A stretch of DNA of 64,000 nucleotides from Anaerococcus rubeinfantis (GCF_001487145.1 NZ_LN913015.1:1-64000), one strand, 5' to 3'; positions 8,880-18,636 are shown, counted from the first letter of the stretch. Notes: generated by a model not told the origin, from the sequence alone. Numbers and translations are program-made.

Positions 8880-9689
8880 CTAATAATCATTTATAATATC
8901 GCCAAGTGGATCTCCAGTATTATTTGATCCATTTGATGAAGATGATTCTTTAAGTTTTAAATAGATAAGTGCAAGTGAAAATCCTACTACACCAAGTCCG
9001 ATTAGAGTTAGTTGTGGGATTGCTGCAACTGCAAAACCAATTGCAAAAAATGGCCATGTTTCTTTTGTACTCATCATATTAATTACCATTGCATAACCTA
9101 CTGCTGCAACCATTCCTCCACCTACTTCCATACCATGAGTTAACCAATCTGGCATAGAATTTAAAACGCCTGTTACAACTTTTGGTGAAACAAAACAAAG
9201 TGCTGCTGCAGGAACTGCTATCCTAAGTCCTTGCATCAAAACTGCAAGTATATGAAGAACTTCAATTTTTCTGAAATTTCCTTCTTCAGCTGCTGCATCC
9301 ATTCCATGAACTATAGGAATTGATAAAGTTCTTGCTATCATTGTTAAAAATAGACCAGCTACTGAAAGTGGAATTGCAACTGCAATTGATGTGTTGATTG
9401 CGTTATTTACATTTCCTGTTCCATCTTGTAGAGCTAAAACCATAATTATAGCACTTGCTACTGATGCCAAAGCCGCATCTGGAGCTACTGCTGCTCCAAC
9501 ATTTGCCCAACCAAGAGCAATCATTTGAAGAGCACCACCAAGCATAATTCCTTCTTTTAAATGTCCACTTACAAGTCCAATCAAAGTACAAGCAACGATT
9601 GGTTGGTGAAATTGGAATTGGTCTAGGATTCCTTCCATACCTGCAAGTAGAGCAACTATAACAATTAAAATAATACTAATTGCTGACAT
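8880..9689 (-). CDS. manM: Mannose-family PTS enzyme IIC
   Basis: A 269-residue integral membrane subunit of the mannose-type PTS. The signature starts with LAGMEGILDQFQFHQPIVAC near residue 15 and continues with the GGALQMIALGWANVGAAVAPDA block near residue 50. It forms the sugar-binding transport unit with IID. It lies between IIAB (9 bp gap) and IID (8 bp gap), each with its own AGGAGG site. IIC of this class is also the usual receptor for class IIa bacteriocins and some phages (family knowledge). Confidence 0.93.
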   Translation of the reverse strand: MSAISIILIVIVALLAGMEGILDQFQFHQPIVACTLIGLVSGHLKEGIMLGGALQMIALGWANVGAAVAPDAALASVASAIIMVLALQDGTGNVNNAINTSIAVAIPLSVAGLFLTMIARTLSIPIVHGMDAAAEEGNFRKIEVLHILAVLMQGLRIAVPAAALCFVSPKVVTGVLNSMPDWLTHGMEVGGGMVAAVGYAMVINMMSTKETWPFFAIGFAVAAIPQLTLIGLGVVGFSLALIYLKLKESSSSNGSNNTGDPLGDIINDY

Positions 9690-9698
9690 AATTCCTCC

Positions 9699-10700
9699 TT
9701 AAGCCAAACCAAGTTCTGATTTTGCTTTTTTCATAATATTTGTAAAATTTTCAGGCTGATTTGCTGGAACTTTTCTTACGTCGATTTTTATTCCCTTATC
9801 GAGTAATTTTTCAAAAGTTTCAACATCTTCCTTGCCCATTGAAACCGTAGAAGTTACATAGGCCTTTCCTTGTGAGTGAGCCATAGATCCAAGATTTATT
9901 TCTTTTAAATCTGCACCTTTTTCGATAAGCTCAAGAGCATCTTCTGGTGTTTCAAATAATAACATTGCCCTTGTGTCTCCAAAACGTGGATCTTTGAAAA
10001 TCTCTGCCATTTTCCATATTGGCACAACGTGAGCCCTTACTCCAGGAGGTGCAGCCTCCATTATCATTGACTTACGCAAAGCATCCTCACTTACATTGTC
10101 ACTTACAACAATAATTCTTGATGGATTTGTTGCTTTTGTCCAACTTGTTGCAACTTGTCCATGAAGTAATCTTGTATCAATCCTTGCAAGAACAACATCA
10201 ATTTTTCCATCTCCAATTACAGTTCCTTCTGGAATTGATCCAGTGTGTTTTGGAAGATTTTCTTTTGCTTCATCTTTTGCATTAGACTTATTGTAGTCGT
10301 CCATCAAGGATTCTGGTTTAGTTTTTACTCCTTCTTTGGCAGGCTCTAATAATAATTTTGCAAGATCATGTGATTTTTCTTCCATTAATCTTGAGCCAAG
10401 TGCCTCAATTAGCATGGGTAAATTTAGTCCGGTAAGAACTGCCCACTTTTCTTCGTTTCCATCCATAAGAGCTGAAACTTGATTAAAAGGTGTTCCGCCC
10501 CAAAGGTCAACCAAGAAAAGTATTTCTTCACAATCAAGTTTTTTGATTTTTTCTTCAAGTTCTGCCCTTAAATCATCAGGACCCATTGAAGGTAAGAGAA
10601 CTGCTGTTTCAAGTTTTTCTTGTTCTCCAAAAATCATTTCACCAGATTGTCTTATACCTTGAGCAAATTCGCCGTGACTTGCCAGTATAATACCTATCAT
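9699..10700 (-). CDS. manL: Mannose-family PTS enzyme IIAB
   Basis: A 333-residue cytoplasmic fusion of IIA and IIB. His9 in LASHGEFAQG is the IIA phosphorylation site, which accepts phosphate from HPr. After a linker (about residues 125-165), His180 in RIDTRLLHGQV is the IIB site, which passes phosphate to sugar bound by IIC/IID. It is the first gene of manL-manM-manN-manO. Upstream on the minus strand there is a fair -10 TAGAAT (10742-10747) but only a weak -35. I see no catabolite-responsive element and no sigma-54 type promoter. Likely sugars are mannose, glucose or glucosamine. Confidence 0.93.
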   Translation of the reverse strand: MIGIILASHGEFAQGIRQSGEMIFGEQEKLETAVLLPSMGPDDLRAELEEKIKKLDCEEILFLVDLWGGTPFNQVSALMDGNEEKWAVLTGLNLPMLIEALGSRLMEEKSHDLAKLLLEPAKEGVKTKPESLMDDYNKSNAKDEAKENLPKHTGSIPEGTVIGDGKIDVVLARIDTRLLHGQVATSWTKATNPSRIIVVSDNVSEDALRKSMIMEAAPPGVRAHVVPIWKMAEIFKDPRFGDTRAMLLFETPEDALELIEKGADLKEINLGSMAHSQGKAYVTSTVSMGKEDVETFEKLLDKGIKIDVRKVPANQPENFTNIMKKAKSELGLA

Positions 10701-10864
10701 TTACTTCCCTCCTTAATTAAATTGATTTATTTTATAAACCTATTCTAATTCTACACTATTTTTTGAAAATTTTTAAATAATTTTTTAATTGATTTTTCTA
10801 TTAATGAGATAAAATTTGTTTAAGAGTATAGTTGTATTAATAAATATAATGAAAGGATTTATTG

Positions 10865-13723
10865 ATGGAAAAATATATTTTAATAAAAAATAAAAAATAT
10901 GAAAATCTTGGTCTTGATGTTTTTTTGTATGAGCACAAAAAATCTGGAGCAAGAATTAATTATATAAAAACTGATGACAAAAATAAAACTTTTGCAATTG
11001 CTTTTAAAACTCCCCCAGAATCTTCCAAGGGAATTTCCCATATTTTGGAACATTCTGTTTTAAATGGTTCAAAAAAATATAGGACCAAAGAACCTTTTAT
11101 GGATATGATTTCCTCAAGTCTTCAAACTTTTTTAAATGCAATGACCTATCCTGATAAAACTGTTTATCCAGTAGCAAGCGAAAATGACAAGGACTTTTTT
11201 AACCTTCAAGATGTTTATTTGGATGCTGTTTTTAATCCAAGAGTTTTAAATAAGGAAGAAATTTTCTTACAAGAAGGAAAGTCTATAAAAATTGATGAAA
11301 ATGGAAAATTTTCTGTATCTGGAGTTGTTTACAATGAAATGAAGGGAGCAACTACAAATCCTGATACTATTATTATAAATGAAATAAATAAATATCTTTA
11401 CAAAAACTCCTGCTACCAATATGTCTCAGGTGGAAATCCCTACGATATTTCAAAATTATCATACGAAGAATTTTTGGATTTTTATAAAAGATTTTACCAC
11501 CCATCAAATGCAGAAATTTTTTATTATGGGGATATGGAGATTGGGAAATATTTAGAAAATCTTGATGAAGAATACTTATCCCATTATGAGAAAAAAGAAA
11601 TTGTAGCTGATTGTAAGGTTAGTGAAAATTATTATGATAAACCAATTTTTACATCTTTCCAATCAAACAATGAGGATAAAAATAAATCTTATCTCACCTA
11701 TTCATTTTTGACAAATAAAAGAGCAGATATAAAAGAACAACTGGCAAATGCAATCTTATCAATTGCCCTTTTTAATTCGGATTCATCTGAAATTTCCCAA
11801 AGAATTTACAAGGAAATTTCTCCTGAAAGTTTTTATGCAAGGACTGGCTACGGCGAAAGATCTTCAATTCAAATTACAGCCCAAGGAACATCTTTTGAAA
11901 ACTTAGATAAATTTATTGAAATAATTGAAGAAGAGCTTGAAAAATACGCAAACCATATTCCAAAAGATTCCCTAAGAGCTGCCCACGCCCTTTTTGATTT
12001 TTCCCAAAGAGATCAAATAAATTCAGCCTCAAAAGGAATTGAATATATACTCATGCACAATTTGGACAATGAAATTTTTGATAGCCTAAATTTGATTGAC
12101 TATATAAACGAATTGGGAGATTTGATTGAAAGTGATTATTTTGAAAAACAAGTTAGGAAATATTTTATTAATAACAAGACTAAACTAGTTCTTGTGGCAA
12201 AGCCAGATAAGGATTATTTTAAAAATATTGAAGAAAAAATCGATGAGGATTTAGAAAATTTGAAAAAATCATTGTCAAATGATCAAATCGAAGAATTAAA
12301 GAAAAAGGAAGAAAATTTAAAAGCCTTCCAAGAAAAAGAAGATTCAAAAGAAGATAAGGCCACAATTCCAACTCTTGAAATTAGCGATGTAGACCTTGAT
12401 ATCGAGAAAGTTCCAAGAAAAATCGAGGATGATGATTTCAAATTTATCTACCACAAGCTTGATAGCGCAGGGATGATTTACAATGAATTTTTCTTTGACG
12501 TAAATCACATGGGCCTTGAAAATCTCAAATACCTTTGCCTAATTTCAGATTTTTTGGGATCAATTGATACAAAAATCCATTCCTACCAAAAATTGGATGA
12601 TTTAATTCCTATAAATATGGCAGGACTTAATTTCACCATTCAAAATATAAAAAATAAGGACGGGGAAATTAATAATTTTATTAAAATTTCCTTTAAAACC
12701 ACCCTTGATAGGTACGAAAAATCCCTACTTCTTATAAAAGAGATTATGAATGAATCTGTTTTTAATGATGAAAAAAGAATTAAGGATATTTTAAAACAAA
12801 TTAAGGCCTTGTTTGAAATGAATATGTATGATTCTGGTCATAGCCTTGCCCTTACTCGTTCTTTTTCACATTTTGATAAACTTTCATACATCAAAGACGA
12901 GCTAAATGGCTTTGGATATCATGAATTTATAAAGAAAATCGCAAGGGATGTAGAAGAAGATTTCAATAGTTTTATGGAGAAATTAGAAAGTCTTTATAAA
13001 GAAATTTTTTCAAAAAATCTTTATATAAATATTACAGGATCAAATGAAGATTATAAAAAAGTTAAGGCTTATATAAAGAAAGAATTTTCAGACCTTGAAA
13101 AAATAGAAAAAGAAAAAGCTCAAATTGATTTTCAAAAGTCTTATTATAAGGAAGGAATTTTATCTGATGCAAATGTAAATTATGTGTCTGTGGGTGGAGA
13201 TTTAAAAGAATTTTCCGATAAAAAATTAAATCTATTTGTCCTTTCTTCATCTATTATTTCAAATCCCTACCTTCACGATTTAATTCGTGCAAAAGGTGGA
13301 GCTTATGGGGCAGGTCTTATGGTTGATAAGTATGGAAATATTGGAACATATTCTTACAGGGACCCTCACATAAAAAAAACTGTGGAAAGTTATAAAAAAA
13401 TCCCTAAGATTTTGGAAAATTTGAAACTTGATTCAAATGATTTGAAAAACCAAAAAATTTCAAAAATGGGTTCATATTTAAAACCTCAATCTCTTCAAGC
13501 CAAGGCTTCTTTGGATTTTTTAAGATATTTGCAAGGATTTTCTTATAAAGAGCTTGAAGAAAAACTTCTTGATATAAAAAATGCCAGCTTAGATGATATA
13601 ATTGATTTGAAAGATGATTACAAAAATATTTTGGACAAAAACAATCTTACAGTTTTTGGAAATAGAGAAAAAATAAGGGAAAATGAAAATTATTTTGATA
13701 AAATTATAGATTTGGATTCTTAA
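10865..13723 (+). CDS. M16C family zinc metalloprotease (presequence protease-like)
   Basis: A 952-residue insulinase-type peptidase. The inverted zinc motif HILEH (residues 59-63) supplies the two histidines and the catalytic glutamate. The length and the tandem arrangement of an N-terminal and a C-terminal M16-like half joined by a charged hinge (about residues 455-525) match the M16C/PreP group, which degrades peptides inside a closed chamber. There is no signal peptide. ATG at 10865 is preferred over the adjoining TTG because GAAAGG lies 8 bases before it. The gene stands alone and diverges from the PTS operon. Confidence 0.9.
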   Translation: MEKYILIKNKKYENLGLDVFLYEHKKSGARINYIKTDDKNKTFAIAFKTPPESSKGISHILEHSVLNGSKKYRTKEPFMDMISSSLQTFLNAMTYPDKTVYPVASENDKDFFNLQDVYLDAVFNPRVLNKEEIFLQEGKSIKIDENGKFSVSGVVYNEMKGATTNPDTIIINEINKYLYKNSCYQYVSGGNPYDISKLSYEEFLDFYKRFYHPSNAEIFYYGDMEIGKYLENLDEEYLSHYEKKEIVADCKVSENYYDKPIFTSFQSNNEDKNKSYLTYSFLTNKRADIKEQLANAILSIALFNSDSSEISQRIYKEISPESFYARTGYGERSSIQITAQGTSFENLDKFIEIIEEELEKYANHIPKDSLRAAHALFDFSQRDQINSASKGIEYILMHNLDNEIFDSLNLIDYINELGDLIESDYFEKQVRKYFINNKTKLVLVAKPDKDYFKNIEEKIDEDLENLKKSLSNDQIEELKKKEENLKAFQEKEDSKEDKATIPTLEISDVDLDIEKVPRKIEDDDFKFIYHKLDSAGMIYNEFFFDVNHMGLENLKYLCLISDFLGSIDTKIHSYQKLDDLIPINMAGLNFTIQNIKNKDGEINNFIKISFKTTLDRYEKSLLLIKEIMNESVFNDEKRIKDILKQIKALFEMNMYDSGHSLALTRSFSHFDKLSYIKDELNGFGYHEFIKKIARDVEEDFNSFMEKLESLYKEIFSKNLYINITGSNEDYKKVKAYIKKEFSDLEKIEKEKAQIDFQKSYYKEGILSDANVNYVSVGGDLKEFSDKKLNLFVLSSSIISNPYLHDLIRAKGGAYGAGLMVDKYGNIGTYSYRDPHIKKTVESYKKIPKILENLKLDSNDLKNQKISKMGSYLKPQSLQAKASLDFLRYLQGFSYKELEEKLLDIKNASLDDIIDLKDDYKNILDKNNLTVFGNREKIRENENYFDKIIDLDS

Positions 13724-13836
13724 ATATTATAATTTTAGTATTAATTTATTTAATTTTTATTATTGTATATTAAATAAATATTAAGATAGTTTTTATAATT
13801 TAAATCTTTCGGGTATAATTTTACTAAGGAGTGAAT

Positions 13837-14961
13837 ATGACAAATTTTGATAAAGAAAATGAAAAATCTTTGGAAAATAGTCTAAATAAGGCTATTTCTG
13901 ACATGGATTTTTCTGATATAAGTAATAAGGTAAAAGCCAGTCTTGATGTATTTATTGATAAAACCATGGATTTTATAAATGGAAATCCAGTAAAAAAACC
14001 TGCAATCCAAACAAAAAACCCTCAGGTTTGTGCCCAAAAACTTCCTGAAAAAACTAAGGCAGGTTTATTTAAAACAGCTATGGTAATTTCTTTTATTATT
14101 GCATTTTCTATGCTAATAGTTTTATTTGCTGATGGATTTGCCTATGATTTTTTTGAAAATTTATTGTTTACAACTTTATTTTCGGTGACCGGATTTTTTA
14201 CTTTAAAAAAATCTCAACAATTGGATATGATTTCTAAAGATTACACAAGATTTTTAAGAGAGCTTGGTCATAATACTGTAATTCCAATAAGAGATTTGGC
14301 ATCATCTGTTCAAAAATCTGAAGAAGATACAATAAAAGAGCTAATGTATATGATGGATAAGGGATATTTTAAGCAAGCAAGAATTGTAGAAAATGATTCA
14401 TTGTTCTTGTTAGATATTCCAACTTTCAAATTATACAAGGACCAAAAAAATCAAATGCCAAATTTGTCTTATGAAGAAAAAAAACAAATAGAAAAAGATG
14501 CCCACAAGGATGTAAATATTGAAAAGGCTGAAAATATAATAAAAATTTCAAGCAAGGAAATAAATTCCATAAATCTTGATATTTCAAGGATTAAATCTAG
14601 GTCTTTTCTTGAAAAAGTAATAGAGATTAAAAAAACCATAGAAAATATTGTAAATATTATAAAAAGATATCCACAAAAAGCCTATGCTTTGGATAAGTTT
14701 ATGGATTATTATTTGCCTACAACCGTAAAATTAATCGATGCCTACACAGAATATGAAATTATGAATTCAAACGATCCAAAAATTAAAAATTCTCTTTTTG
14801 AAATTGAATCTTCCATAGAAACAATCAACGAGGCTTTTGGAAAAATTCAATTGGAACTAATGGAAGATAGGACAATGGATATAAAAACTGATATAGAAAC
14901 AATGAAAATTTTATTAAACCAAGAAGGCTATCTAGAAAAAGATTGGAGCAAAAATGAGTGA
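13837..14961 (+). CDS. xpaC: XpaC family protein
   Basis: A 374-residue protein of the XpaC family (named for 5-bromo-4-chloroindolyl phosphate hydrolysis in Bacillus; molecular role unknown). Residues 1-75 are soluble, two membrane segments lie about 80-125, and the rest is a long helical cytoplasmic domain. ATG at 13837 is chosen because AAGGAG at 13826-13831 would overlap an upstream GTG. A TATAAT lies at 13814-13819. The stop overlaps the start of the TelA gene by eight bases. XpaC and TelA are paired in many Firmicutes, which argues for a joint role, often linked to toxic-anion or envelope stress. Confidence 0.85.
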   Translation: MTNFDKENEKSLENSLNKAISDMDFSDISNKVKASLDVFIDKTMDFINGNPVKKPAIQTKNPQVCAQKLPEKTKAGLFKTAMVISFIIAFSMLIVLFADGFAYDFFENLLFTTLFSVTGFFTLKKSQQLDMISKDYTRFLRELGHNTVIPIRDLASSVQKSEEDTIKELMYMMDKGYFKQARIVENDSLFLLDIPTFKLYKDQKNQMPNLSYEEKKQIEKDAHKDVNIEKAENIIKISSKEINSINLDISRIKSRSFLEKVIEIKKTIENIVNIIKRYPQKAYALDKFMDYYLPTTVKLIDAYTEYEIMNSNDPKIKNSLFEIESSIETINEAFGKIQLELMEDRTMDIKTDIETMKILLNQEGYLEKDWSKNE

Positions 14962-16060
14962 TATTAAATTAAGATTAGATGGAGAAAACGAAGAGGTAGA
15001 ATTAAAACCTGTCCAATACAAGGAAAAAATTCAAATCGACCAATCAATAAAATTTTCTCCAGAAGAGGAAAAGCAAATCGACGATTTCTCACAAAAAATT
15101 GACCTAGAAGATTCAAATATAATTCTCCAATATGGAGTCGGAGCTCAAAAAAAGATTTCAAATTTCTCAGAAAAAACTTTGAATACTGTAAAAAACAAGG
15201 ATCTTGGAGAAGTCGGAGGGCTTTTGGATAAGGTTGTTTCAGAAATAAAAACAATGGACCAAGACGATAGCGGCATGTTTGGATTTTTTAAAAAGCAAAA
15301 ATCAAAGCTTGAAAATATGAAATTAAAATACCAATCAACCGAAAAAAACATAGACGAAATCGCCAAAGCCTTGGACAACCATCAAATAACCCTATTAAAA
15401 GATATTTCTTTGCTTGATCAAATGTACGAATTAAACGAGGATTATTACAAGGAACTTTCTATGTATATAGAGGCAGGAAATAGAAAGCTCAAAAGAACTT
15501 TTGAGGAAGATATACCGGCTCTTGAAAATAAAGCAAAAATATCAAACCTTCCAATGGATGCCCAAAAAGCAAATGATATGAAAGCCCAAGCCAACAGATT
15601 TGAGAAAAAATTGCACGATTTAGATTTAACCAGAATGGTTTCAATGCAAATGGCACCACAAATTAGGATGGTTCAATCATCAAACTCAATTATGGCAGAA
15701 AAAATCCAAACAACAATTGTAAATACAATTCCTCTTTGGAAAAATCAAATGGTCCTAGCCCTTGGCATGAGCCACACTGAACAAGCCATAAGAGCCCAAG
15801 AAGCTGTAACAAATCTTACCAATGATTTGTTAAAATCAAACGCCGACAAATTAAAACAAAATACAATCGACACAGCAAGAGCAACCGAACGCGGTATAAT
15901 AGATCTTGATACAATAAAATATACAAACGACAGACTAATCGAGGCGATCGATGAAGTAAGAACAATTCAAATCGAAGGAAAGAAAAACAGAGAAGATGCC
16001 AAAAACGAACTTGGTCGTCTTGAAGAAGAATTAAAAAGAAATTTATTGAAAAATAGTTAG
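14954..16060 (+). CDS. telA: TelA family toxic anion resistance protein
   Basis: A 368-residue TelA/YceH-type protein, first linked to tellurite resistance and later to resistance to cell-wall-active agents. The exact activity is unknown. The family core runs from LLDQMYELNEDYYKELSMYI near residue 149 to NTIPLWKNQMVLALGMSHTE near residue 258. Almost all of it is predicted alpha-helical and cytoplasmic. The start lies inside the end of the XpaC gene. A small FakA-like gene follows after 9 bp and is probably in the same operon. Confidence 0.88.
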   Translation: MSDIKLRLDGENEEVELKPVQYKEKIQIDQSIKFSPEEEKQIDDFSQKIDLEDSNIILQYGVGAQKKISNFSEKTLNTVKNKDLGEVGGLLDKVVSEIKTMDQDDSGMFGFFKKQKSKLENMKLKYQSTEKNIDEIAKALDNHQITLLKDISLLDQMYELNEDYYKELSMYIEAGNRKLKRTFEEDIPALENKAKISNLPMDAQKANDMKAQANRFEKKLHDLDLTRMVSMQMAPQIRMVQSSNSIMAEKIQTTIVNTIPLWKNQMVLALGMSHTEQAIRAQEAVTNLTNDLLKSNADKLKQNTIDTARATERGIIDLDTIKYTNDRLIEAIDEVRTIQIEGKKNREDAKNELGRLEEELKRNLLKNS

Positions 16061-16069
16061 GAGAAAAAA

Positions 16070-16330
16070 ATGGCAGAAAAAATAGAATTCAAATTTGATA
16101 CCCAGCTATTAATAGCAGGAGAAGATTTAGACGAAGACGAAATTTTCGATCATATTACAGAAAATTTCGAAGGAGATAGCCTACTTGCAGTAGGAGATGA
16201 AGATTTAATAAAAATCCACTTCCACACAAATAAACCTTGGGAAATATTAGAATATGCCCAATCAATCGGAGATATTTTTGATGTGGTTGTAGAAAATATG
16301 CAAAGACAAGCAGATGGGTTAAAGGGATAA
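16070..16330 (+). CDS. Free-standing FakA/YloV-type domain protein
   Basis: An 86-residue protein resembling a short internal block of the FakA/YloV fatty acid kinase family. The pattern is IAGEDLDEDEIFDHI, then GDSLLAVGDEDLIKIHFHT, then WEILEYAQSIGDIFDVVVEN. In full-length FakA this block lies C-terminal to the DAK2 kinase domain. No kinase domain is present here, and it is not a truncated remnant: it has its own AGGAG site and a terminator after it. The operon with XpaC and TelA is notable. It is likely a binding or regulatory domain (inference). Confidence 0.7.
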   Translation: MAEKIEFKFDTQLLIAGEDLDEDEIFDHITENFEGDSLLAVGDEDLIKIHFHTNKPWEILEYAQSIGDIFDVVVENMQRQADGLKG

Positions 16331-16374
16331 ATATAAAAACAGAAACTTTAAGCTGAAAATATAAAATTTAATCT

Positions 16375-16417
16375 AATACCAGAGTTATAACTAAATAGCT
16401 CTGGTATTTATTTTTTC
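16375..16417 (+). terminator. Terminator of the xpaC-telA operon
   Basis: Stem AATACCAGAG (16375-16384) / CTCTGGTATT (16399-16408), followed by TATTTTTTCTTTT. An almost identical terminator follows the molbindin gene 450 bp downstream. Confidence 0.85.
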
Positions 16418-16481
16418 TTTTATAAATCTAGGAGTATAACTTTTTATTTTAAATTTTTCTTTCTATAATAAATATTAGACC

Positions 16482-16511
16482 TTGACTAAGTTTTGAAGAA
16501 GGTTTTATATT
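16482..16511 (+). promoter_or_regulatory. Candidate promoter of the molbindin gene
   Basis: TTGACT (16482-16487), 18-bp spacer, TATATT (16506-16511). A second -10-like TATAAT at 16524-16529, preceded by GGGG, has no good -35. Either could drive the gene at 16562. Confidence 0.5.
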
Positions 16512-16561
16512 AGAAATTCGGGGTATAATAAATTGGAAAACAAAAATTTAAGGAGGAAATC

Positions 16562-16771
16562 ATGAAAATTTCAGCTAGAAATACAATTAAAGGAAAAGTA
16601 GTAGAAATTGTTGAAGGTGCAGTTAACGGAATTGTAAAAATCGATATCGGAAACGGAACAATCATTACCTCATCTATTACAAATAACGCCATCAAAGAAC
16701 TTGGTCTTGAAAAAGGCAAAGAGGCTTATGCAGTAATTAAAGCAAGCAACGTTATGGTTGCTGTTGACTAG
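16562..16771 (+). CDS. Molbindin (Mop/TOBE domain protein)
   Basis: A 69-residue single Mop/TOBE domain that typically binds molybdate or tungstate oxyanions in an oligomer. Family wording is seen at the N-terminus (SARNTIKGKVVEIVEG) and in VNGIVKIDIGNGTIITSSIT and VMVAVD. AGGAGG lies seven bases before ATG. It is monocistronic, with its own promoter and terminator. No molybdate transporter or molybdenum cofactor gene is seen in this window. Confidence 0.9.
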   Translation: MKISARNTIKGKVVEIVEGAVNGIVKIDIGNGTIITSSITNNAIKELGLEKGKEAYAVIKASNVMVAVD

Positions 16772-16826
16772 TAATTAAAATATATAAAGCAAGGTCACTA
16801 ATTAGCTGACCACATAAATTTGTAAT

Positions 16827-16867
16827 AATACCAGAGTTAGAACTAGATAACTCTGGTATTTATTTTT
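16827..16867 (+). terminator. Terminator of the molbindin gene
   Basis: 13-bp stem AATACCAGAGTTA / TAACTCTGGTATT (16827-16839 and 16848-16860), followed by TATTTTTT. It is a near duplicate of the terminator at 16375. Confidence 0.85.
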
Positions 16868-16872
16868 TCCTT

Positions 16873-17665
16873 GAGATCTCTCGACTCATTTCATTCGCTC
16901 GAGATGGGTGATTGTTTGATTTTATTTATGGCTAAAGTTTAGATTTTAATGATTGGTTGATAATTCTATTTAGTTTTTTTTATCTTTAAATTTAACCTAT
17001 TCCATTAGATTTCTCCACTCGTTTCGCTGAGTCGAGATGGATTTTTGGTTTATTTGATTTTGGCTAAAGTTTAAATGTTTATTCCTGCCAGTTAAAAATT
17101 TAGTCCAAACTAAATCAATTTGAAATAATCTATTAAAATAAAAATATTAACTTATCTATAACCAAACAAATTTTATTATAAATATAATTAAAATCTATTC
17201 TTTAGAAATTAACGTAAATAAAAAGCTAACCCATCTCGAGCGCAGTCGAGAGATCTCTTTTATTTATCTTATCTTTAAACTTAACCTATTCCCTGAAATC
17301 CCCGACTCATTTCATTCGCTTGAGATGGGTTGGTGTTTGATTTTTTTATTGCTAAAGTTTAGATATTAATAATAATCGGTTAAGAATTTTGTTTTAAAAA
17401 TTCTATTCTTATTTCAAATTTATAAAAGGAAAACTATGAAAAAACACAAAATTTCTATTTCAAAAAAATAAAATCATAATAAAAAAATTCATCCTTCAGA
17501 CATTAAGATAAATAAAGGAAAAACCCATCTCGAGCGCAGTCGAGAGATCTCTTTTATTTACTTTGGCTTTAAATATAATTTTCCTATGAGATCTCTCGGC
17601 TCGGTCCATTCGCTCGATATGGGTTGGTGTTTGATTTTTTTATTGCTAAAGTTTAAATATTAATA
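16873..17665. repeat. Array of six palindromic units in alternating orientation
   Basis: This 900-bp gene-free interval holds six copies of a short palindromic unit that begins GAGATCTCTCGAC and ends CGAGATGGGT. The copies are at 16873-16908, 17007-17040, 17230-17257 (inverted), 17295-17330, 17524-17551 (inverted) and 17588-17623. Forward copies are followed by a conserved tail containing TGTTTGATTTTTTTA and GCTAAAGTTTA. Inverted copies share CCCATCTCGAGCGCAGTCG exactly. The arrangement resembles a bacterial interspersed mosaic element. The same unit recurs near 40 kb, 50 kb, 58 kb and 61 kb. Confidence 0.8.
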
Positions 17666-17685
17666 ATACACAGGTCTTATTTTTT

Positions 17686-18636
17686 TCACTTATCAAATCT
17701 CCTAAATAGGATATATACTAAAATTACACTAATCAAAGAAATTCCAATAACATACATATAACCAAAATTCCATTTCAATTCTGGCATATTTTCAAAATTC
17801 ATTCCGTACCAGCCGGTTATTATTGTAATTGGTGTGAAAATTGTTGTTACTACTGTCAAAACTTTCATGGTATTATTCATTGAAAGATCCATTTTTGATG
17901 TGTAGGAATCTTTTACATTTGTAATATATCCGCTTAGGTAGGAAATATTTGAAGAATATCTTTCAACCCTAAATAAAACTGATTTTAAGTGTTTTATATC
18001 ATCATCGTCGAAAATTTCATTTTCATTTTCCATTAAAACTTCCAAAGTATCAAGAAGTCTTTCGTATGATGCGTACAAATTTAGGGCCTTGTGCCTATTG
18101 TCAGAAATTATTTCTATGCTGTCTCTGGTTTTTTTATTTTTTATTATGGCATCTTCCACAGCTGCTGTTGAATTTTTTATTTGATCAAAAATTCTTGTGT
18201 GGTTATTTACTAGGGCAGTAATAAAATATTTCAAAAGCCTTCCAGGTGATCTTGCTGAAAATTTCTTTGTTAGCATTTTTCTAAAAGCTTCAGTTGTTGA
18301 TTGGTCTCTGTCATACATATCGACAATTATAAGCCTATTATTTTCTATATAAAATCCTATAAGATCTGAAGTTTCAAGATTTCCCATTATATCAAGCAAT
18401 TCTAAAATCGCAAAAGTATAATTATCTTCAACCGCCATATAAGATTTTTTGGCAGTATCTGACAAAAGCAAATCAATTATAGCATCGTCCAAGTCATAAG
18501 TTTTGGCAAAATCAATAAAACTTGCCTTGCCCAAATACATCAAATAAAAATCATCATCTTCTATGACATCATAAAAACTAGAAATATCGGTTTGTTCAAA
18601 ACCGTTATCCGTGTCAAATTTATAAATATAATCCAT
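17686..18636 (-). CDS. corA: CorA family divalent cation transporter
   Basis: A 316-residue CorA-type channel for Mg2+ and related ions. The N-terminal cytoplasmic funnel domain is acidic. Two C-terminal membrane helices flank the diagnostic GMN loop, here in GWYGMNFENMPEL near residue 283. The length is typical. The minus-strand promoter at 18678-18706 is close to consensus. The ribosome site AAGGAGA precedes ATG. The gene is monocistronic and lies between the palindromic array and an ABC exporter operon. Confidence 0.92.
   Translation of the reverse strand: MDYIYKFDTDNGFEQTDISSFYDVIEDDDFYLMYLGKASFIDFAKTYDLDDAIIDLLLSDTAKKSYMAVEDNYTFAILELLDIMGNLETSDLIGFYIENNRLIIVDMYDRDQSTTEAFRKMLTKKFSARSPGRLLKYFITALVNNHTRIFDQIKNSTAAVEDAIIKNKKTRDSIEIISDNRHKALNLYASYERLLDTLEVLMENENEIFDDDDIKHLKSVLFRVERYSSNISYLSGYITNVKDSYTSKMDLSMNNTMKVLTVVTTIFTPITIITGWYGMNFENMPELKWNFGYMYVIGISLISVILVYILFRRFDK

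Noticed and set aside
10700-10865. Catabolite-responsive element or sigma-54 promoter for the mannose PTS operon
   Set aside because: Neither a cre consensus nor a -24/-12 GG-GC pair is visible in the intergenic region.
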